Origin: Desarmillaria ectypa
Lineage: Eukaryota; Basidiomycota; Agaricomycetes; Agaricales; Physalacriaceae
Direction of reading: 5' to 3'
DNA: 64,000 nt
Assembly (NCBI GenBank): GCA_030407005.1
Contig: JAUDYN010000002.1
Span: 62,001-126,000, forward strand
Position 1 is the stretch's first letter, and every line of letters starts with the position of its first letter. The position numbers and the translations under genes are program-made. Shown here piece after piece: positions 49,384-61,548 of the stretch. The notes beneath the pieces are model-generated. The model saw only the letters and a program-made list of their open reading frames with translations. It made no database searches and was not told the origin of the DNA.

Positions 49384-50788
49384 AAGTCTGCTTTTGTAGC
49401 AGTCGATGTGTCAGAATCTTCCAGAGTAATGATCCAGGACAGTAAACAGCAAAAGCCGCGGTCAGAAGGACCAGTAAAGTCATGATGACTACAAGGAGAA
49501 GGAAGGAAACTTCTCTATATGAACCGTAAATCGTAGCGCATAATTCCGGATCCCAGTCTACATTACTTTCCTGACCTTCTGATCGCCTCCCGTGATAAAA
49601 TCAGTCAACTGGCATACTAAAGACCAAGTGGGGACACTCCCAAAATAGCAGACATACAGTGCTGGTTCCTGAAGATGGCTACAGATTTGTCTGTATGATG
49701 TGGGCAATACTATCGAAGAGCTAGCCTCTGACTTATTTCCGGAGGCATGTTCGACTTTCCCAGTGTAGACGCGAGCATTGGTCATTCAACCAGCACAAGC
49801 AAAGAAAAACACTGCAGCAGGCTACTCTTGGGAGTACCGCGTAATCGATGAATTGGTGTTGAGATGATTCTCAGCGCTTCCTAAGATCTGATGCGGGTAA
49901 GCGGCAATAAGGGTCAGATGCAACTGGTGTGAAGAGAACTGATCAGTGGCCCACCTGGTCACACGAACTATAGGCACTAGCATGTTCCTATTTGACGGGC
50001 TAGAACTAGATTTCTTTCGATGTGTGCATCATCGTTCCGTAAATTTGCAAGCAATCGATCGGCAATCTACTCTAAACCGATTCACGGCGGCAATGCATCC
50101 TAAATGCGCATTCATGATCTGTTGGTGCAGCCGGAAAATGGGAGAAATCAATGACAACAAATAGATAGCGGAATAAAAGAAAGGCACTAGTGTGGATAGC
50201 CTATGTCAGACATGACACTATCAGCCTCTCTGCCCTACTTCAAGCATAGCTACTCCTATAGTGCCCTCCCTTTAGTATCCCACTATCGGAGTATATATGG
50301 AAAATATACGCACCATCATGGGCGGTAACCTTATAATAGGATAGAACCCGTGGGAGGACATGAGAGTCATCATCCTGTCCTAAGTGAGCTTCTATTCCGA
50401 TGAGCTTGAACAAGCAGTCTCACCGAGCTAAAGGCTTCACTGGAACACGTGGTCACTACATTAACATGCAGGTGCTGTAGGTGAGATGTGACCCGTGAGC
50501 ACGAGCTAACTGTTTCAAACATAATAGCGAACAGTCTCTGGGATGAACCCTTTGATTTTCGCATATGGGTTGAGAAATTTGGTCTGCGACATGTATGCAA
50601 TGGGTACTCTGGGCACGGGCACGTATAGGGTAGTACCTGCAGTTCGAGGAATCAAACTATTCATGTGATATCTGCAAGATCCAGATGATGGCATATCACT
50701 ATCCCATGTATGCCTCTTTTCCCTGAGGAACGTTCCCTTATTCCGGGAGTGATTGGTTCCCCCTCCATTCTAGGTACCGATATGCATC
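49384..50788. other. No supported gene
   Basis: Only short ORFs without domains. A hydrophobic minus-strand ORF starting at 49,483 (TLLVLLTAAFAVYCPGSLLW) could be a signal-anchor exon of an unidentified gene, possibly the lost 5' end of the oxidoreductase relic, but there is no proof. Confidence 0.3.
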
Positions 50789-51344
50789 TTAGACAAAAAT
50801 ACGGTTGCACTGAGTATGAGTACGCACGTTTTCCTGGGATCTCTCCAAAGACGAACGGGGTAAACGCATATCTACGAATTTAGTTGATAAATCCACACAG
50901 AAGAGCTTATTGATTGGGGCAAAGTGAGTCAATGAAATATGAAATTTCACCCTCAGGATATGCTCTGGCGACGTGCTCTTCCACGAATATCCCAGTTTGA
51001 TGTTTCCCCTCCGCTGCTCCCCCAACAAAGAATTTAAGCGAGAACGAACGTTTGTCCGCAGGGTCGAAGAAGGATGCCACCCCCCACGAGTATGCTTTAT
51101 CACAGCCCGTGATGAGAGACAGTGATACCTTGAGGGCTCCTCTACCGTAAACGGTGTTTGCGAACTGATACCACGTATGAACATTTTGAGAAGCATAGCT
51201 GCGGAATTGATATACATTGAGGGCATCGTAGCACACCACAGTACAAGAATGGCACATTTTTTCTCGTGAACGGATGAACTCTACTCCTCTACCGCCACCT
51301 AGAAGGAATCTGATAAATAAATCAATTACTGAAGTGAGACGCAA
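50789..51344 (-). pseudogene. Relic of an Agaricomycete-specific uncharacterised protein
   Basis: The frame carries the sequence core I associate with a lineage-specific Agaricomycete family: a conserved WY.F.N, then SLSLITGCDKAYSWGVASF, then SFSLKF. No function is known. The reading frame changes after GKHQTG (the neighbouring frame continues YSWKSTSPEHILR, which fits the family better than the same-frame sequence), so a frameshift lies near 51,000. Upstream exons were not identified, although ORFs at 51,622-51,326 (-) and 51,356-51,781 (+) overlap there. Called a pseudogene because of the frame change. Confidence 0.5.
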
Positions 51345-52222
51345 AGCGAAGAGACATGAGGAGATTCTGCCGCATCACCTGTACTTATCTCTATCCTGGA
51401 CACGCTGGCGCTGCGGGTATCATAGTACCGCTTGTACATCGTCTCAACCGCCCGTATATTACCACGGACGATGGGTTCAAATCCCTTAGGAATGCGGCCT
51501 GTATAGACCGGGTCATCCGCCAGCTTACAGACATTAGACAGATAGTCAAAGCCTCCCTCGCTCCGCAGAATACCAACATAACCAACCCCGACACCTGCGC
51601 ATCGATACGCCTCCATATCCATCGGGCTCTGAAATGCACAGAGAATATCCGTGTTCTTTCCGTAGTAGAAGTCGAATATATATTTCGCGAGATGGCTTTG
51701 AATGCGATGACTTCATTGAAGAAGGTGAGAGAGCATGTCCTGGGATTATTCCTTCCATTCGCAGTTGTGCGGTGCGGTTAAGTAACTATCAGTGATCAGC
51801 TAAGAATATGCCAAGATAATAGGATGCTGAGAGCAAGGCAATGTATTTACTAGGTCGCAGGATAGTGTCTTGAATCAAGCAAAGGAGAAACCGGCCATGT
51901 TGAACTCTTGGAAGGGGGTCAGTAAAGCATTATCTTTGCAGAAAGCCACTGCACGAAACTTTCGCGCGGCGTAAGCTCCTTCACTAGTTTATGGCGTTTA
52001 TGGCATTTTTCGGGGATGTCTTTGACGTAACCAACAATCTTCCATAAGTCCAACGAGAGCTGAGGAGAATCCTGCGGCCACCACAAATCAAGGGAGATAG
52101 CTTGAAGGTTGTTTGAGTACTTGCTGAGCAGGGCTCAAATGAAATCAGATGACCAACGCCTCGTTATAGTCGGCCCACCCTCCCTGAGCACTTCGTCGGA
52201 GTAATGATAGAGCTACGATGAG

Positions 52223-52267
52223 AATGCATCAGCACTTACTCCGACTTCGGAGTGAGGCTGATGCATT
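52223..52267. repeat. Long near-perfect hairpin
   Basis: AATGCATCAGC pairs with GCTGATGCATT (11 bp), and the inner ACTCCGA pairs with TCGGAGT (7 bp) around a CT loop, with small internal mismatches between. It could be a cruciform, a transcript hairpin or the fused termini of a small inverted-repeat element. Confidence 0.7.
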
Positions 52268-53546
52268 GTGTCTTCATTACTGAACAAATCCCAGCGTAAA
52301 TGATTCAGGAGGGAAGCATTATTTACTCAAGGTGTGAGGACCAACGTCGTGGAGGAAGGGGAAGAAGAGTCACGGCCGCACCTTTGTTTGTTTGGCCACT
52401 AGAAATTCTCGACGCGTCATATTGCTGCCAATCTTTTCTCTGCTCTTGCTCGCCTATTTCTATTTATTCAAACTAAACTGAAAGCGCGTCATAAAGTTTC
52501 TGTTCCTTCGATGATCTGACTCATTTTAAGACTGATGGTCGCTGCTTCATATCCTTATGTTGGCTCTTCGAATGGGCCCTAGCTGAGTCGTCGATCCGCA
52601 TGAGTCACAGCTATTGTCTTCCTTTCGAGTAATACGCGGTTTTCGACTCTACCATTGAATATTTTACCCTTTGTGTGGAGATGTAACCTTAACCCCTTTT
52701 AATAACGGCAGATTGAAGGACAGTATCTGAGTTGCTGGCGAGAAGATTTTTTCTGTTGGTTTCTAACGTGATGGTGAGCCCTTTCAAGGTTATTACGTCG
52801 ATATTCCATACCGACTCACCTGCTTGTCGTAAAATATAGACGCAAGGATTCATATCAAGAGGAGTAATCTTATAATGTATACGATCCAAATGATCAAACT
52901 CATCGAAAGAATGCACAATAACACTCGTTTGAGTCGCATATTGATACATCTAACAAGAGCCTGTGCCTTGACCAACCTTGGCGTTGATATTAGTATTGGT
53001 ACCGACACATGGTACCAATAAGGAACGGGCGGTCCCAACACGCTGTAGCTGAAAAGGTTCATACCATTGTAATCACACTATTGATTCCGTCTCGCGCGGT
53101 TATGCTATCTCAAACCCAAAGCTTTGTGCTTCATGGGACTCTGGCACGAGGGTTGTCATAGCATGATCTGCTGAAGCAACTATTATCCCCAACCTCAGGA
53201 GTGCTTCCGCGCTGTGAACGTGATTTACAGACGGATCGTGGCTCGAGTTACAGTAGTGGGATTGGCCGGGCCGCTCTGAATGAGATCAACCCGGTCGGAA
53301 ACGTCTCATGGCAGCTCATGCGGTACTTCAAGTACTCTTCTAGCCTATTACTGGCTTGCAAGTATGCGGCGATACCCGCTCGGAGAAACTGAGGATAGTG
53401 TGGCATGTGTCGTTTGGGTAAACTGATTTTCTGTCGGCGTATCTCGTGCTAGCCTCTGACACCACTTCAGAAATACCGCCCTAGTTCGGTGTCGAAGCTA
53501 CCGTCGGCGTCGTTGCAGATTGGTAATTAACAGGAATAAGCGAGAA

Positions 53547-53568
53547 CTGGTGCTGATGAAAGCACCAG
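53547..53568. repeat. Short perfect hairpin (8-bp stem)
   Basis: CTGGTGCT and AGCACCAG flank a six-base loop. No adjacent gene to regulate could be identified. Confidence 0.5.
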
Positions 53569-54672
53569 CATCAGTACCATCCACACACACTTGTGATCAA
53601 AAAACTGTGTTATTATAGATGAATTGTTGGCGCATGAGTGTTAAATATATAGTGAGCACGCCTGCCCGCTTCTTATTCTCACGTAAAGCCTTTAATAAAC
53701 TATTGGAGACGAGGTACACATACAATAACATATGGAGGCCGCCTCGTTTATTTCTCTGATTTTCTCTTTCAAGCGGTTCTCTTGTTTGAAAGATGAAGAT
53801 CGCCAGATCGCTCACCAAAAAGGCAATTATCCCTGGCTATCGGCAACTTATCGGGCAAGGGAGAACGGGCCGCCGTTACCCCTTTTGGTCGGAGATGAAA
53901 ACTATCGAGAGCAAAAAAAATTTACTGCGGGTAATGATATTTCGCGTCTGACTCGCATTGCCATAGAGATGGTCTGGATCATCATTATCATCACTATTAC
54001 ACGGTACGGTACCACTTGGGATGATTCTGGAAGAGGAGGTGGTATCTATTCCGGCGTAGAGAAGTTATGTAGCATTCATTATCTGAAGTACAGATGCGTC
54101 GAAGCGATGCTGTGATCTGGGGACAATTAAAGTTAGTCTTATTACTCTGCGATTTGATCGAAATCTCATCTTCAAAGATAGGCACGGTCGAATTACTGGG
54201 AACCTGAATCATGGACTGAGTGCCAAGTTGATGCTTACAACGCCCACGAGTATACGCGATATGCACCGGCAAAGGTTTTTCCTTCCATGAGCCACATGCA
54301 ACGAATTAGAGGCAGCGGGAAAAGCAATGGACAGGGACGTGATCCAATGAAAACTCCGGTCGTTAGTAGAGCTCGAATTGTGGGTGGGTTTGGACACTCA
54401 GGACTAGTATTTTGCTAATCTGATTGAGAATATTAGTATGAGAAAGAATTCCCATGGTCTCACAAATCAGGGACTCCGCTCAAGAGGGTGGCGGCCGGAA
54501 ATTTTCCATAGCGTTGTCTCGGCGCAAATCAACGGCTCAACGACCTTGCCGTCCCCTTGCTGCCAATTTGATACCAATAAACATCCGTGGTTCATCCAGC
54601 GCTGTGGTATTTAATGCATACCCTAATGTCAGAGTGACCAGCATCCTTTGCTTCCTTTCACATATCGGTCAA

Positions 54673-56582
54673 ATGTTCGGACACGCATTCTACCAGTTCA
54701 TCTTCACCGCCACCGTGCTCGCCCTCGTGTCGGCTCTTCCAGCAGAGGACCTTGAAGCGCGTGCGAGCTGCGTTGTTGACTCCGTTTCCGCCGCTTCTTC
54801 TATATCCAGCTGCTCGTCGGTCACCATCAACGCGTTCACTGTCCCGAGTGGAAGTAAGCTGGAGGATATCTTCTCTTCCGAGTGTCTTCTTGCTGACATG
54901 CGTACTTCACAGGCACCTTGACGCTCTCAGTAAGATCCCATACTTCATTGCGGTTTAACGCGCTCGCTCATATATACCTTCAACAGCCCAAAGCCGGCGC
55001 AACTGTCACTATGGCTGGCGATATCACGTTCGCCAAGACCTCCTGTGCGTATGCTTCATTAGTAAGCCAGTCGAACGCTCAACGTATCTTTCCTTTATAG
55101 CCTCTGGTCCCCTGTTCACTATCGACGGAGACAATGTCACGTTCAAGGGTGCAGGACATAAGTTTAACGTAAGTCGAGCTAGTTGTCGCACCTTCTCTTG
55201 TATAATATTTTTCACAGGGAAATGGCGCCTCATACTGGGATGGAAAAGGCACGAATGGTGGGGTCACTAAACCCCATCCCTTTTTGAAGTGGGCTCTTCC
55301 ATTGCATATTATGTTCAAACGTTCTAATCTTGATCTAGATTCAAGGGCTCCGGCACGTACTCTCAATTCACGGTAAGACTTTCTTTCCCCCTCTTTTTAG
55401 ATAAGACTAAAACCAGCGATAGGTCTTGAACAGCCCCGCCCAAGCCGTCTCCATCGGTAACAGCGACGGACTCACCTTCGACACCATCACCGTACGACGC
55501 CGTGTTAATATGTTCGCGTCTCGGTGGGCTTATCTGCGGTCTCTAGGTCGACAATAGTGCTGGTGACAACAACAGCCTTGGTCACAATACCGATGTAAAT
55601 GTGAACCTTCATCTACTGAATGAGGAGGACTCATAGATCTGCAGGGTTTCGATGTTTCTGCTGACAATGTCACGATCCAAAACTCCGTCGTCAAGAATCA
55701 GGATGATTGTATCGCCATAAACTCAGGCTCTAACATCGTGTACGTATTTGTAATCGCCTTCGAGTCAGTGAGAAGTCTCACTCAAGTATCCTTTTTTTAG
55801 TTTCAAAAACAACCAGTGCTCTGGAGGCCATGGCATTTCCGTAGGTTCCATTGATACTGGAAAAATAGTCACCGGCGTGACCGTCTCTGGAAACACTGTT
55901 ACGAACTCTATGTATGGACTCAGGTATGATTACGCGTCTTTTCCCTTCGCTCGATGTTCTGATGTCGCGTGACGTGCAGAATCAAGGTCAAAGCGGCAGC
56001 CACAAACGCTAAGGTGTCAGGCATCACGTACTCTGGGTGAATATTACCTTATCCTCTTCTAAGATAGTATGCTAACGCATTCTTTACAGCAACAACATCA
56101 GCGGTATCACCAAATACGGCGTCTTGATCTCACAGTCATACCCCGATGACGCTGGTACTCCTGGGACTGGCGGTCCTATTTCGTGAGTAGCCTCTGCGTG
56201 CATGAAGTAAGCCGGTTGTCTGATCCATCCCTTTACAGAGGCGTGAGCTTCACTGGCAGCACTACTACAGTCAAGTAAGCTGTGCCTCTCACTGACCTCT
56301 GCTCTTGGACTCTGTACTTATGTACTTGTAGGGTCGGAAGTGGGGCGAAGCGACTCACTATTGACTGCGGCAACTGCTCAGGGTAAATCCACTTTCTTCA
56401 ATGATATTGGAATAGTGTTAAGCGTGGCCCTTCGCAGGAACTGGGATTTCTCTAAGCTTACAGTTACTGGTGGCTCAGCTGGAACGATCGCTTCTAAATC
56501 AGCCACTGTATGTCTTCTTCCTTTCTTCACTTCCGAAACGAACCCCTGACATCGGTTATAGATCTCTGGCGGATCGTACTAG
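54673..56582 (+). CDS. Endopolygalacturonase, GH28, intact, sixteen exons
   Basis: A secreted pectinase that cleaves alpha-1,4-galacturonan in plant cell walls (EC 3.2.1.15). Sixteen exons from 54,673 to 56,582, fifteen GT-AG introns, all phases consistent, 1,092 nt spliced (363 aa), a typical length. A hydrophobic signal peptide ends near VSALPAEDLEAR, where a propeptide with a terminal Arg is likely. Catalytic landmarks are all present: HNTDG (split over exons 8-9), QDDC with the paired Asp, GGHGIS and RIK. C-terminal CGNC and a final ISGGSY are also usual. The fold is a right-handed parallel beta-helix. Exon 2 is only 17 nt and the last exon 21 nt. No frameshift or missing residue. Not next to other pectin genes in this window. 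Confidence 0.95.
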
Positions 56583-57096
56583 GTCTTGATGCCATTGGGT
56601 TTACACTCGAGTGAAGATATAACGCTTTTATATTGTATTGCAGAAGTCGTTCACGTATAATTCGATAATAACAATATTTTTCCCTCTCTTTGTGCTTCTT
56701 GAGATGACATACACGAAGTGCCTGAATGCTAGAACTATTCAATTATGTTGACTTCGTCTCGTAGACTTTTTATCCTTCTCGAAACGAGGTCAATATTCAT
56801 TTGATTTCGGGCAATCAAAAACATGGTACTTACTACAGGGCCTCGCGGCGATTCATCCGACGTCCAGAGCTCTTGTACAAGCGAGCTCCGAGCAATTGTC
56901 ATCCAGGCCGCCGACTTGGGTCAGTCTATATGTCGGGAGCCAAGTCCCGCTCCCTCTCGAAGCGTAAGAAGAAAATTCATGATCCTGCTGCATGGTGACC
57001 ATTACCAGCGACCCCGCCCAGTCTCATTATCCTAGAGATCTTCATCGCCAAATTTCCCCTCAGCTGTCTTTTGCCAACGATCGAGGAACCAGTTTG
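56583..57096. other. No supported gene (3' flank of the polygalacturonase)
   Basis: Contains the probable 3' UTR. No recognisable ORF. Confidence 0.4.
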
Positions 57097-57101
57097 TAGC
57101 C

Positions 57102-57242
57102 TGTTGTGAAAAACGGGGGATGAATAGATCAGTTCGTTCCCAGTTAGTATATGCGCGGTGTCAGGCCAATAGTATTGCGCTTGGCTGAGCTCGGCATGAT
57201 GCCGGATTGCCATCATCTCGGCTCAACTCTCAAATCCCAACA
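57102..57242 (-). repeat. Solo LTR, family B, internally deleted (141 bp), TSD TAGCC
   Basis: Both termini match family B (TGTTGTGAAAAACGGGG and CAAATCCCAACA) and duplications TAGCC at 57,097-57,101 and 57,243-57,247 are perfect. About 107 bp in the middle are missing between GGCTGAGCT and CGGCATGATGCCGG compared with 43,016-43,263, including the TATA region. The deletion lies inside the element, so it happened after insertion or before it in a donor copy. Confidence 0.92.
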
Positions 57243-57247
57243 TAGCC

Positions 57248-58141
57248 CAAATCAGTGAGCAGTATCCTGAGCTGAGCAAAGAAACATCGAGTTCTCAGAT
57301 GATGGCAAGCCGAGTGTCACCGTCGAGGGCCGTTAGTGTGGGAGGCTTCCTGTAGAAGATGGTCGAGGTAAACCTTGGGAATGGCTAGTTTGTTGCGCTC
57401 TGAGTGGGTATTTCTGACATATTAAGATACCTGGCAGCCCTGGACGTCGCCTCGACCAGGCCAAGGCAAACCGAGATGTGAATCATCTAATGAATCATCT
57501 AACCTTTACGGATCAAAGAAATATAACATAAAGACAGTTCGGGCGCTTATAGGATAGATGAGATCGAATGGGTAGGCGAAATTGTTGTATTCGTATTAGC
57601 CATGCTCCGTAAGCAATTCTCTATGCCGGTAAAAGTATCATCTCATCATAATGAGGAGGTACCGTCTTCATTGAAACTAGCGAGGTTGTTTTTCAGGGGG
57701 TATTGATGCTGATATTGAACAGCAACTGTGGTCCAGACAGATATTAGCGCGAAATGTTCACTGGATAAGTCGTAGCGGTCTGAGTATTGACAAACGGTCG
57801 TGGAGGTAGAAAGAGCGGGGTTTATTTGTTTGGCTGACCATCGACATCGATGGCGTCTTCCGCCGGCAGCAACGACGACGGTCGATATCTCTCTGTCGAG
57901 CACCTCCTCGCCATATCATTGCCACTATTTTCTCTGTCATTGTGCACTCGATTCTGTCTGTAGAGTTTCGACTTGAAGCGTGTCGTGACGCCTACAGCAC
58001 GTTCACGGTGAGTATGGATTACCTGCAATGCTAGCCTCCCAATAGCTGCCTGTACAATGAATGGGACGCGCTCATTCCTTCAACCTATGCTGCCCGTCCT
58101 GTGCACAATTACCTGTAACTATAGGGGATGAGTTTGTGTGT
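57248..58141. other. No supported gene
   Basis: Short ORFs on the minus strand (57,646-58,028) overlap in three frames with no domain. Nothing recognised. Confidence 0.35.
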
Positions 58142-58146
58142 ACTCT

Positions 58147-58353
58147 TGTTGGGATTTGCAACTTCAAGCATATGCCGGAAGATTCCCGAACCTTCAGTAC
58201 TATTAATTTGGCATGATACTAGGATATAATTAGGTACTTTAGTAGAACATTCTAGATACATTCTGTAGTATTTAAGGAGCTCGTCTTGAGCTCTAGTAGC
58301 CAACAATTTAGTATTCTCTACTCAGTAAGCCTCCCACTGCAATAGTTACAACT
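58147..58353 (+). repeat. Solo LTR, family A (207 bp), near-TSD ACTCT/CCTCT
   Basis: Starts TGTTGGGATTTGCAACTTC and ends AATAGTTACAACT. Flanks ACTCT (58,142-58,146) and CCTCT (58,354-58,358) differ at one base. Very close to the copy at 46,949-47,155. Confidence 0.88.
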
Positions 58354-60487
58354 CCTCTTCAGCAAACGGCCCTGTGCACAGGACCAGACCTATCCAGTGG
58401 TACCCCTTCTGTAGACTGTGACCTCCCTGTGACTGTTTGTGACCGAGTCGAGCTCCCTGATGCCCTCGCCCTTTGACGTCATGCTCGACGGGCAGACGAG
58501 GTCTCCTGACACCTGCCTAGTTTAGATAGGGCCATCGAGAATGTGAGATCTGCTCCATCGAGATTGCTGTAGGGAAAACCATTCGTGATCACATATTTCA
58601 GCAGGTATGAGAATATTACTCTGTTGGCATTAATTATGTTTTCGATATCCCTGAAGTGTTGTTCAATCGTCGACTTGAACTTATTTTCCTGAACCCTTCA
58701 ATATGGCACCGGAAATTCCGATAGATATTTATTAACGGTAATGGTCGACAACGGCTGATCCCCCACGATGTTGCTGCGATGATGATGATTTCGTTTCGTA
58801 TTGCAGAACAAGGATTGAAATTAGGCGAATTAAACAAACTAGAACTGAAGGCGATCAAGCTAGCAATACAACATGAATTCCACGCGACCGGCGAAGGCAA
58901 GTTAACTGAGCCTTCCTCGAAAGTGCACAGGTTCTTCTTCTGAGCTGTACACAGATTAAGAATTTAGCATAAATTACTACATAGATAATAAAGCTACTCT
59001 AATGTAATGGGTAAGGCATGCAGTCGGCGGGTGGTGTCGCATGAGTGGTTACTGGTTCGAGTCCTTAGGAGATAAACAGATGTTTACTGCTTTATATATT
59101 AATATGATGACGTTGAAAGCTTTAGGGCTTCGAAATTCTTTAACGTCATTGTACAAAATTCGAGAATGTGGGCATCATATTGGTATGGATATCGGTACCG
59201 GCACAAGGTTCCAATAGCGGTACAGTCGGTTGGGCATTAGTAGTAGCCAAAGTCGCGCTCTCCAGGGTATAATTTTGATCTGATTCTCTTCCTTGATTTT
59301 CTTCATAGAGGAGAAGAGCAAAAAATCGACCCACAAAATCATGGCTTGGATTTAACGAAAGAACCTGTCAGAGGTGTTTCACATCAGTCGATTTTGGCGG
59401 GCATCGAATCGATGAAAAAACGACCGAAAAACTGTGACTGTGACTGCTGCATTAGCTGAACTCACAACACGAGATCTGTTGAAGAAAGCAATTCCGACCA
59501 CTTGGGAGAATGCCCTCGAAGCTTCGTCATTAGTCAACGGCATGAACTTTGAACCGCAAAAGTAGATATATTTAGTAGTCTATAGTAAATTCTAGAAGTA
59601 CACGAAATGTATTCAAGTAGAGCGTCTTTCGCTCGAGAGACTCAAAATTAATTCTCATTTTACACACTCATCCTCTAATTTTTACAATAGTTCCACAGCT
59701 ATCGGTGGTTGTATTTCGCGCTAGGAGAAAATCATGTTTGAGGACAGGCAATTTGGTTTGCCTGTGGCTGTGCTCCAAATCCTAGACTTCACCTCATCCG
59801 ATCGTCTTTGATTATCGGGCGAATATTTATGTTCATACGGGTACAGCTGGGAACTTCTTGTCCCCAGCAAGAGTGAAAACTTCTTTTCTTTCAAGTAGAC
59901 ATGAAAGGCAGCTATTGTAAGTCGCTGTTGACTTGGCCACATGTTCACCTTTTCTAATGAGTGCATTCTTAGGCTTACCTCTTTCGACGCTGCACTGGTA
60001 GCACTAATATTATCTATGTGATTTGCAGATATCCGGTTCAGGATGGCGTACCGTTTTCGCAATGCTGAGTGATCTGTCTCACGATGTCCTCACGAGGAAG
60101 CTCGGACTGCGCCATAAATAGTGGAACCGTATTGTAACACGCATTTGAGCTTCATCTCTCCCACCATGGATGGCATCCTTAGCCTGGATAGGTACATCAA
60201 GTTCTACCTCTGTGATTGACCTGCTAACTACACCCGTTAGGAGCCAACCACGAAAATATAGTAGCCATGATAAGCTATCTTCAGCAGCAGATAAAATAAC
60301 GGCACCTGCAGCAACCCCGAGCATCGGTTCTTTACGAAGACCCTTCAATATTTGTCAACAACTAGTAAGAAGTCGGTCAATACCGAACCTTGGACGATCG
60401 TCTCATACGATGTGGAGTTTGAGAAGCAGGTTGACGAGGGCAGCTTGTGAACTTTCTTACTTTTATTGGATGCCCCATTGTTAATTT
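58354..60487. other. No firm gene; possible degraded family C LTR
   Basis: From 59,477 (TGTTGAAGAAAGC) to about 59,690 (TTTTTACAATA) the sequence recalls family C LTRs, with the shared phrase TA.T.AATTCTAGAAGTAC, but it is diverged and no target duplication was found. A plus-strand ORF at 60,170-60,484 rich in Ser/Arg may be an upstream exon of the kinase fragment that follows. Confidence 0.3.
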
Positions 60488-61071
60488 ATGCTATATAGTG
60501 GGAAGCTGTACAAGGGAATTAGGCAGCGAAAGAGAGTAGCAATTAAAGACTTCAAGACGGACGTTTCGCCGAACGCCGAGAGTATTCATAAGGAGATCAA
60601 AGTTTGGTTTTCATTTTTTATCGTGATGATCATGTATTCGATTAATCTCTTAGATCTGGGCTTCCCTCCAGCATCCAAATATCCTGCGTGAGTTTATCAA
60701 TTACGTTATCAATCTTGCACTTACGAGCTATTGATCGCATTTCTCGGCGCAAATATCTTGGACGTCCTCTTGCTCACTCATCAAACGAGGGCTTCCTTCC
60801 AATGGCGGGCTACGGTAAGCTTCGTCCTGAACGGCCAGAATCCGACCTGATCACCGATGCAATTTCGAATATCATGACGCTATGCTGGAGGCGTGATCCC
60901 GCGAAGCGACCCACTGCCCATCGCGTTTCTACAATGTTAGAATACCTACGCGTCACTCAGCAAATGCATCGTTTAAGGCTCCATAAGCGAATACACGGTG
61001 ACATGAAGGACACACTAACTCGTATCATGTACAGTAGCGATGCCGACTACGCCATGGTACTACCATGGTGA
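60488..61071 (+). pseudogene. Protein kinase (TKL-like) with catalytic core missing
   Basis: Two kinase pieces remain. The N-lobe, about 60,490-60,610, has LYKG then RVAIKDF (the VAIK lysine) and KEIKVW. The end of the C-lobe, about 60,720-60,960, has GKLRPERPE, IMTLCWRRDPAKRPTAHRV, the usual helix F-I region of tyrosine-kinase-like and MLK-type kinases. Nothing between them encodes HRD, DFG or APE; only about 110 bp separate the pieces. A kinase lacking these motifs cannot transfer phosphate. This is best read as an internally deleted relic of the expanded Agaricomycete TKL group. Confidence 0.7.
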
Positions 61072-61398
61072 ATGAAGTTTCGGTCATGTTTGCGAGCGTA
61101 TTGTGAAACTGAGAATAATAATACGACACTTTTTCTGGGGAAACACCCAGAGGCCGTGCCAACACCAGGCTAAGATATTAAGAGGAGGCGAGTCTCCTTA
61201 TTGTGGTGAGAATAAACTCTGCAGAGATAGGAAGATGTTAATGGCATGTTCTGACAAAGTCGAATCGGCACACTTTTCTAATACTTACAAACCAGGACGT
61301 GTCAATGTCAATCAAAGCTTGGCGTCAATAGCGTACACAATTGATTGATGTCGCTGAGTCAATACTTCCGGAACAAGAGAGAACGCACGGCAAATAAC
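61072..61398. other. No supported gene
   Basis: 3' flank of the kinase relic. No family recognised. Confidence 0.35.
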
Positions 61399-61548
61399 AT
61401 GAACACAAACTCAACCAACTGCGGTCTAGAAATATCACCTCGACTTCGACTTCGACCATCACTCTTCTTCCTGAAGACAGGTTGAATCCACGTGCTGCCG
61501 GACTTGCAAATGTGGTTTCTTGAACGACGAGTCCGATAAAACAGTAAT
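61399..61548 (+). pseudogene. RING-gene copy 3, short 5' relic
   Basis: An ATG followed by a Thr/Ser-rich stretch, (C)ACTCTTC...GAAGA, then CGTGCTGCCGGACTTGC and GGTTTCTTGAACGACGAG, ending at a donor-like AAAACAGTAATA. This matches the first exon of the RING copies (21,913-22,142). The first CxxC and the following helix are deleted. No further exons were found. Confidence 0.55.

Larger units (their letters stand above)
51345..54672. other. No supported gene; two hairpins
   Basis: No recognised family. A 70-codon stop-free minus-strand stretch about 52,142-51,930 (LLSKYSNNLQAISLDLWWPQ) looks exon-like, but has no start and no family. A minus-strand ORF at 52,949-52,689 is also compact. Hairpins at 52,223-52,267 and 53,547-53,568 are described separately. 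Confidence 0.3.

Noticed and set aside
58990..59080. tRNA-like sequence (TAATGGGTAAGG and GGTTCGAGTCC)
   Set aside because: The boxes are present, but the stems do not close into a cloverleaf, so not called as a tRNA gene.
52980..59240. Similar phrases around GGTACC(G)G.CACA.GGT.CCAATA at about 52,998 and 59,195
   Set aside because: Similarity is limited to about 50 bases and is partly palindromic; not enough to define a repeat.
59477..59690. Fourth family C LTR
   Set aside because: Termini and one internal phrase agree, but divergence is high and there is no target duplication.
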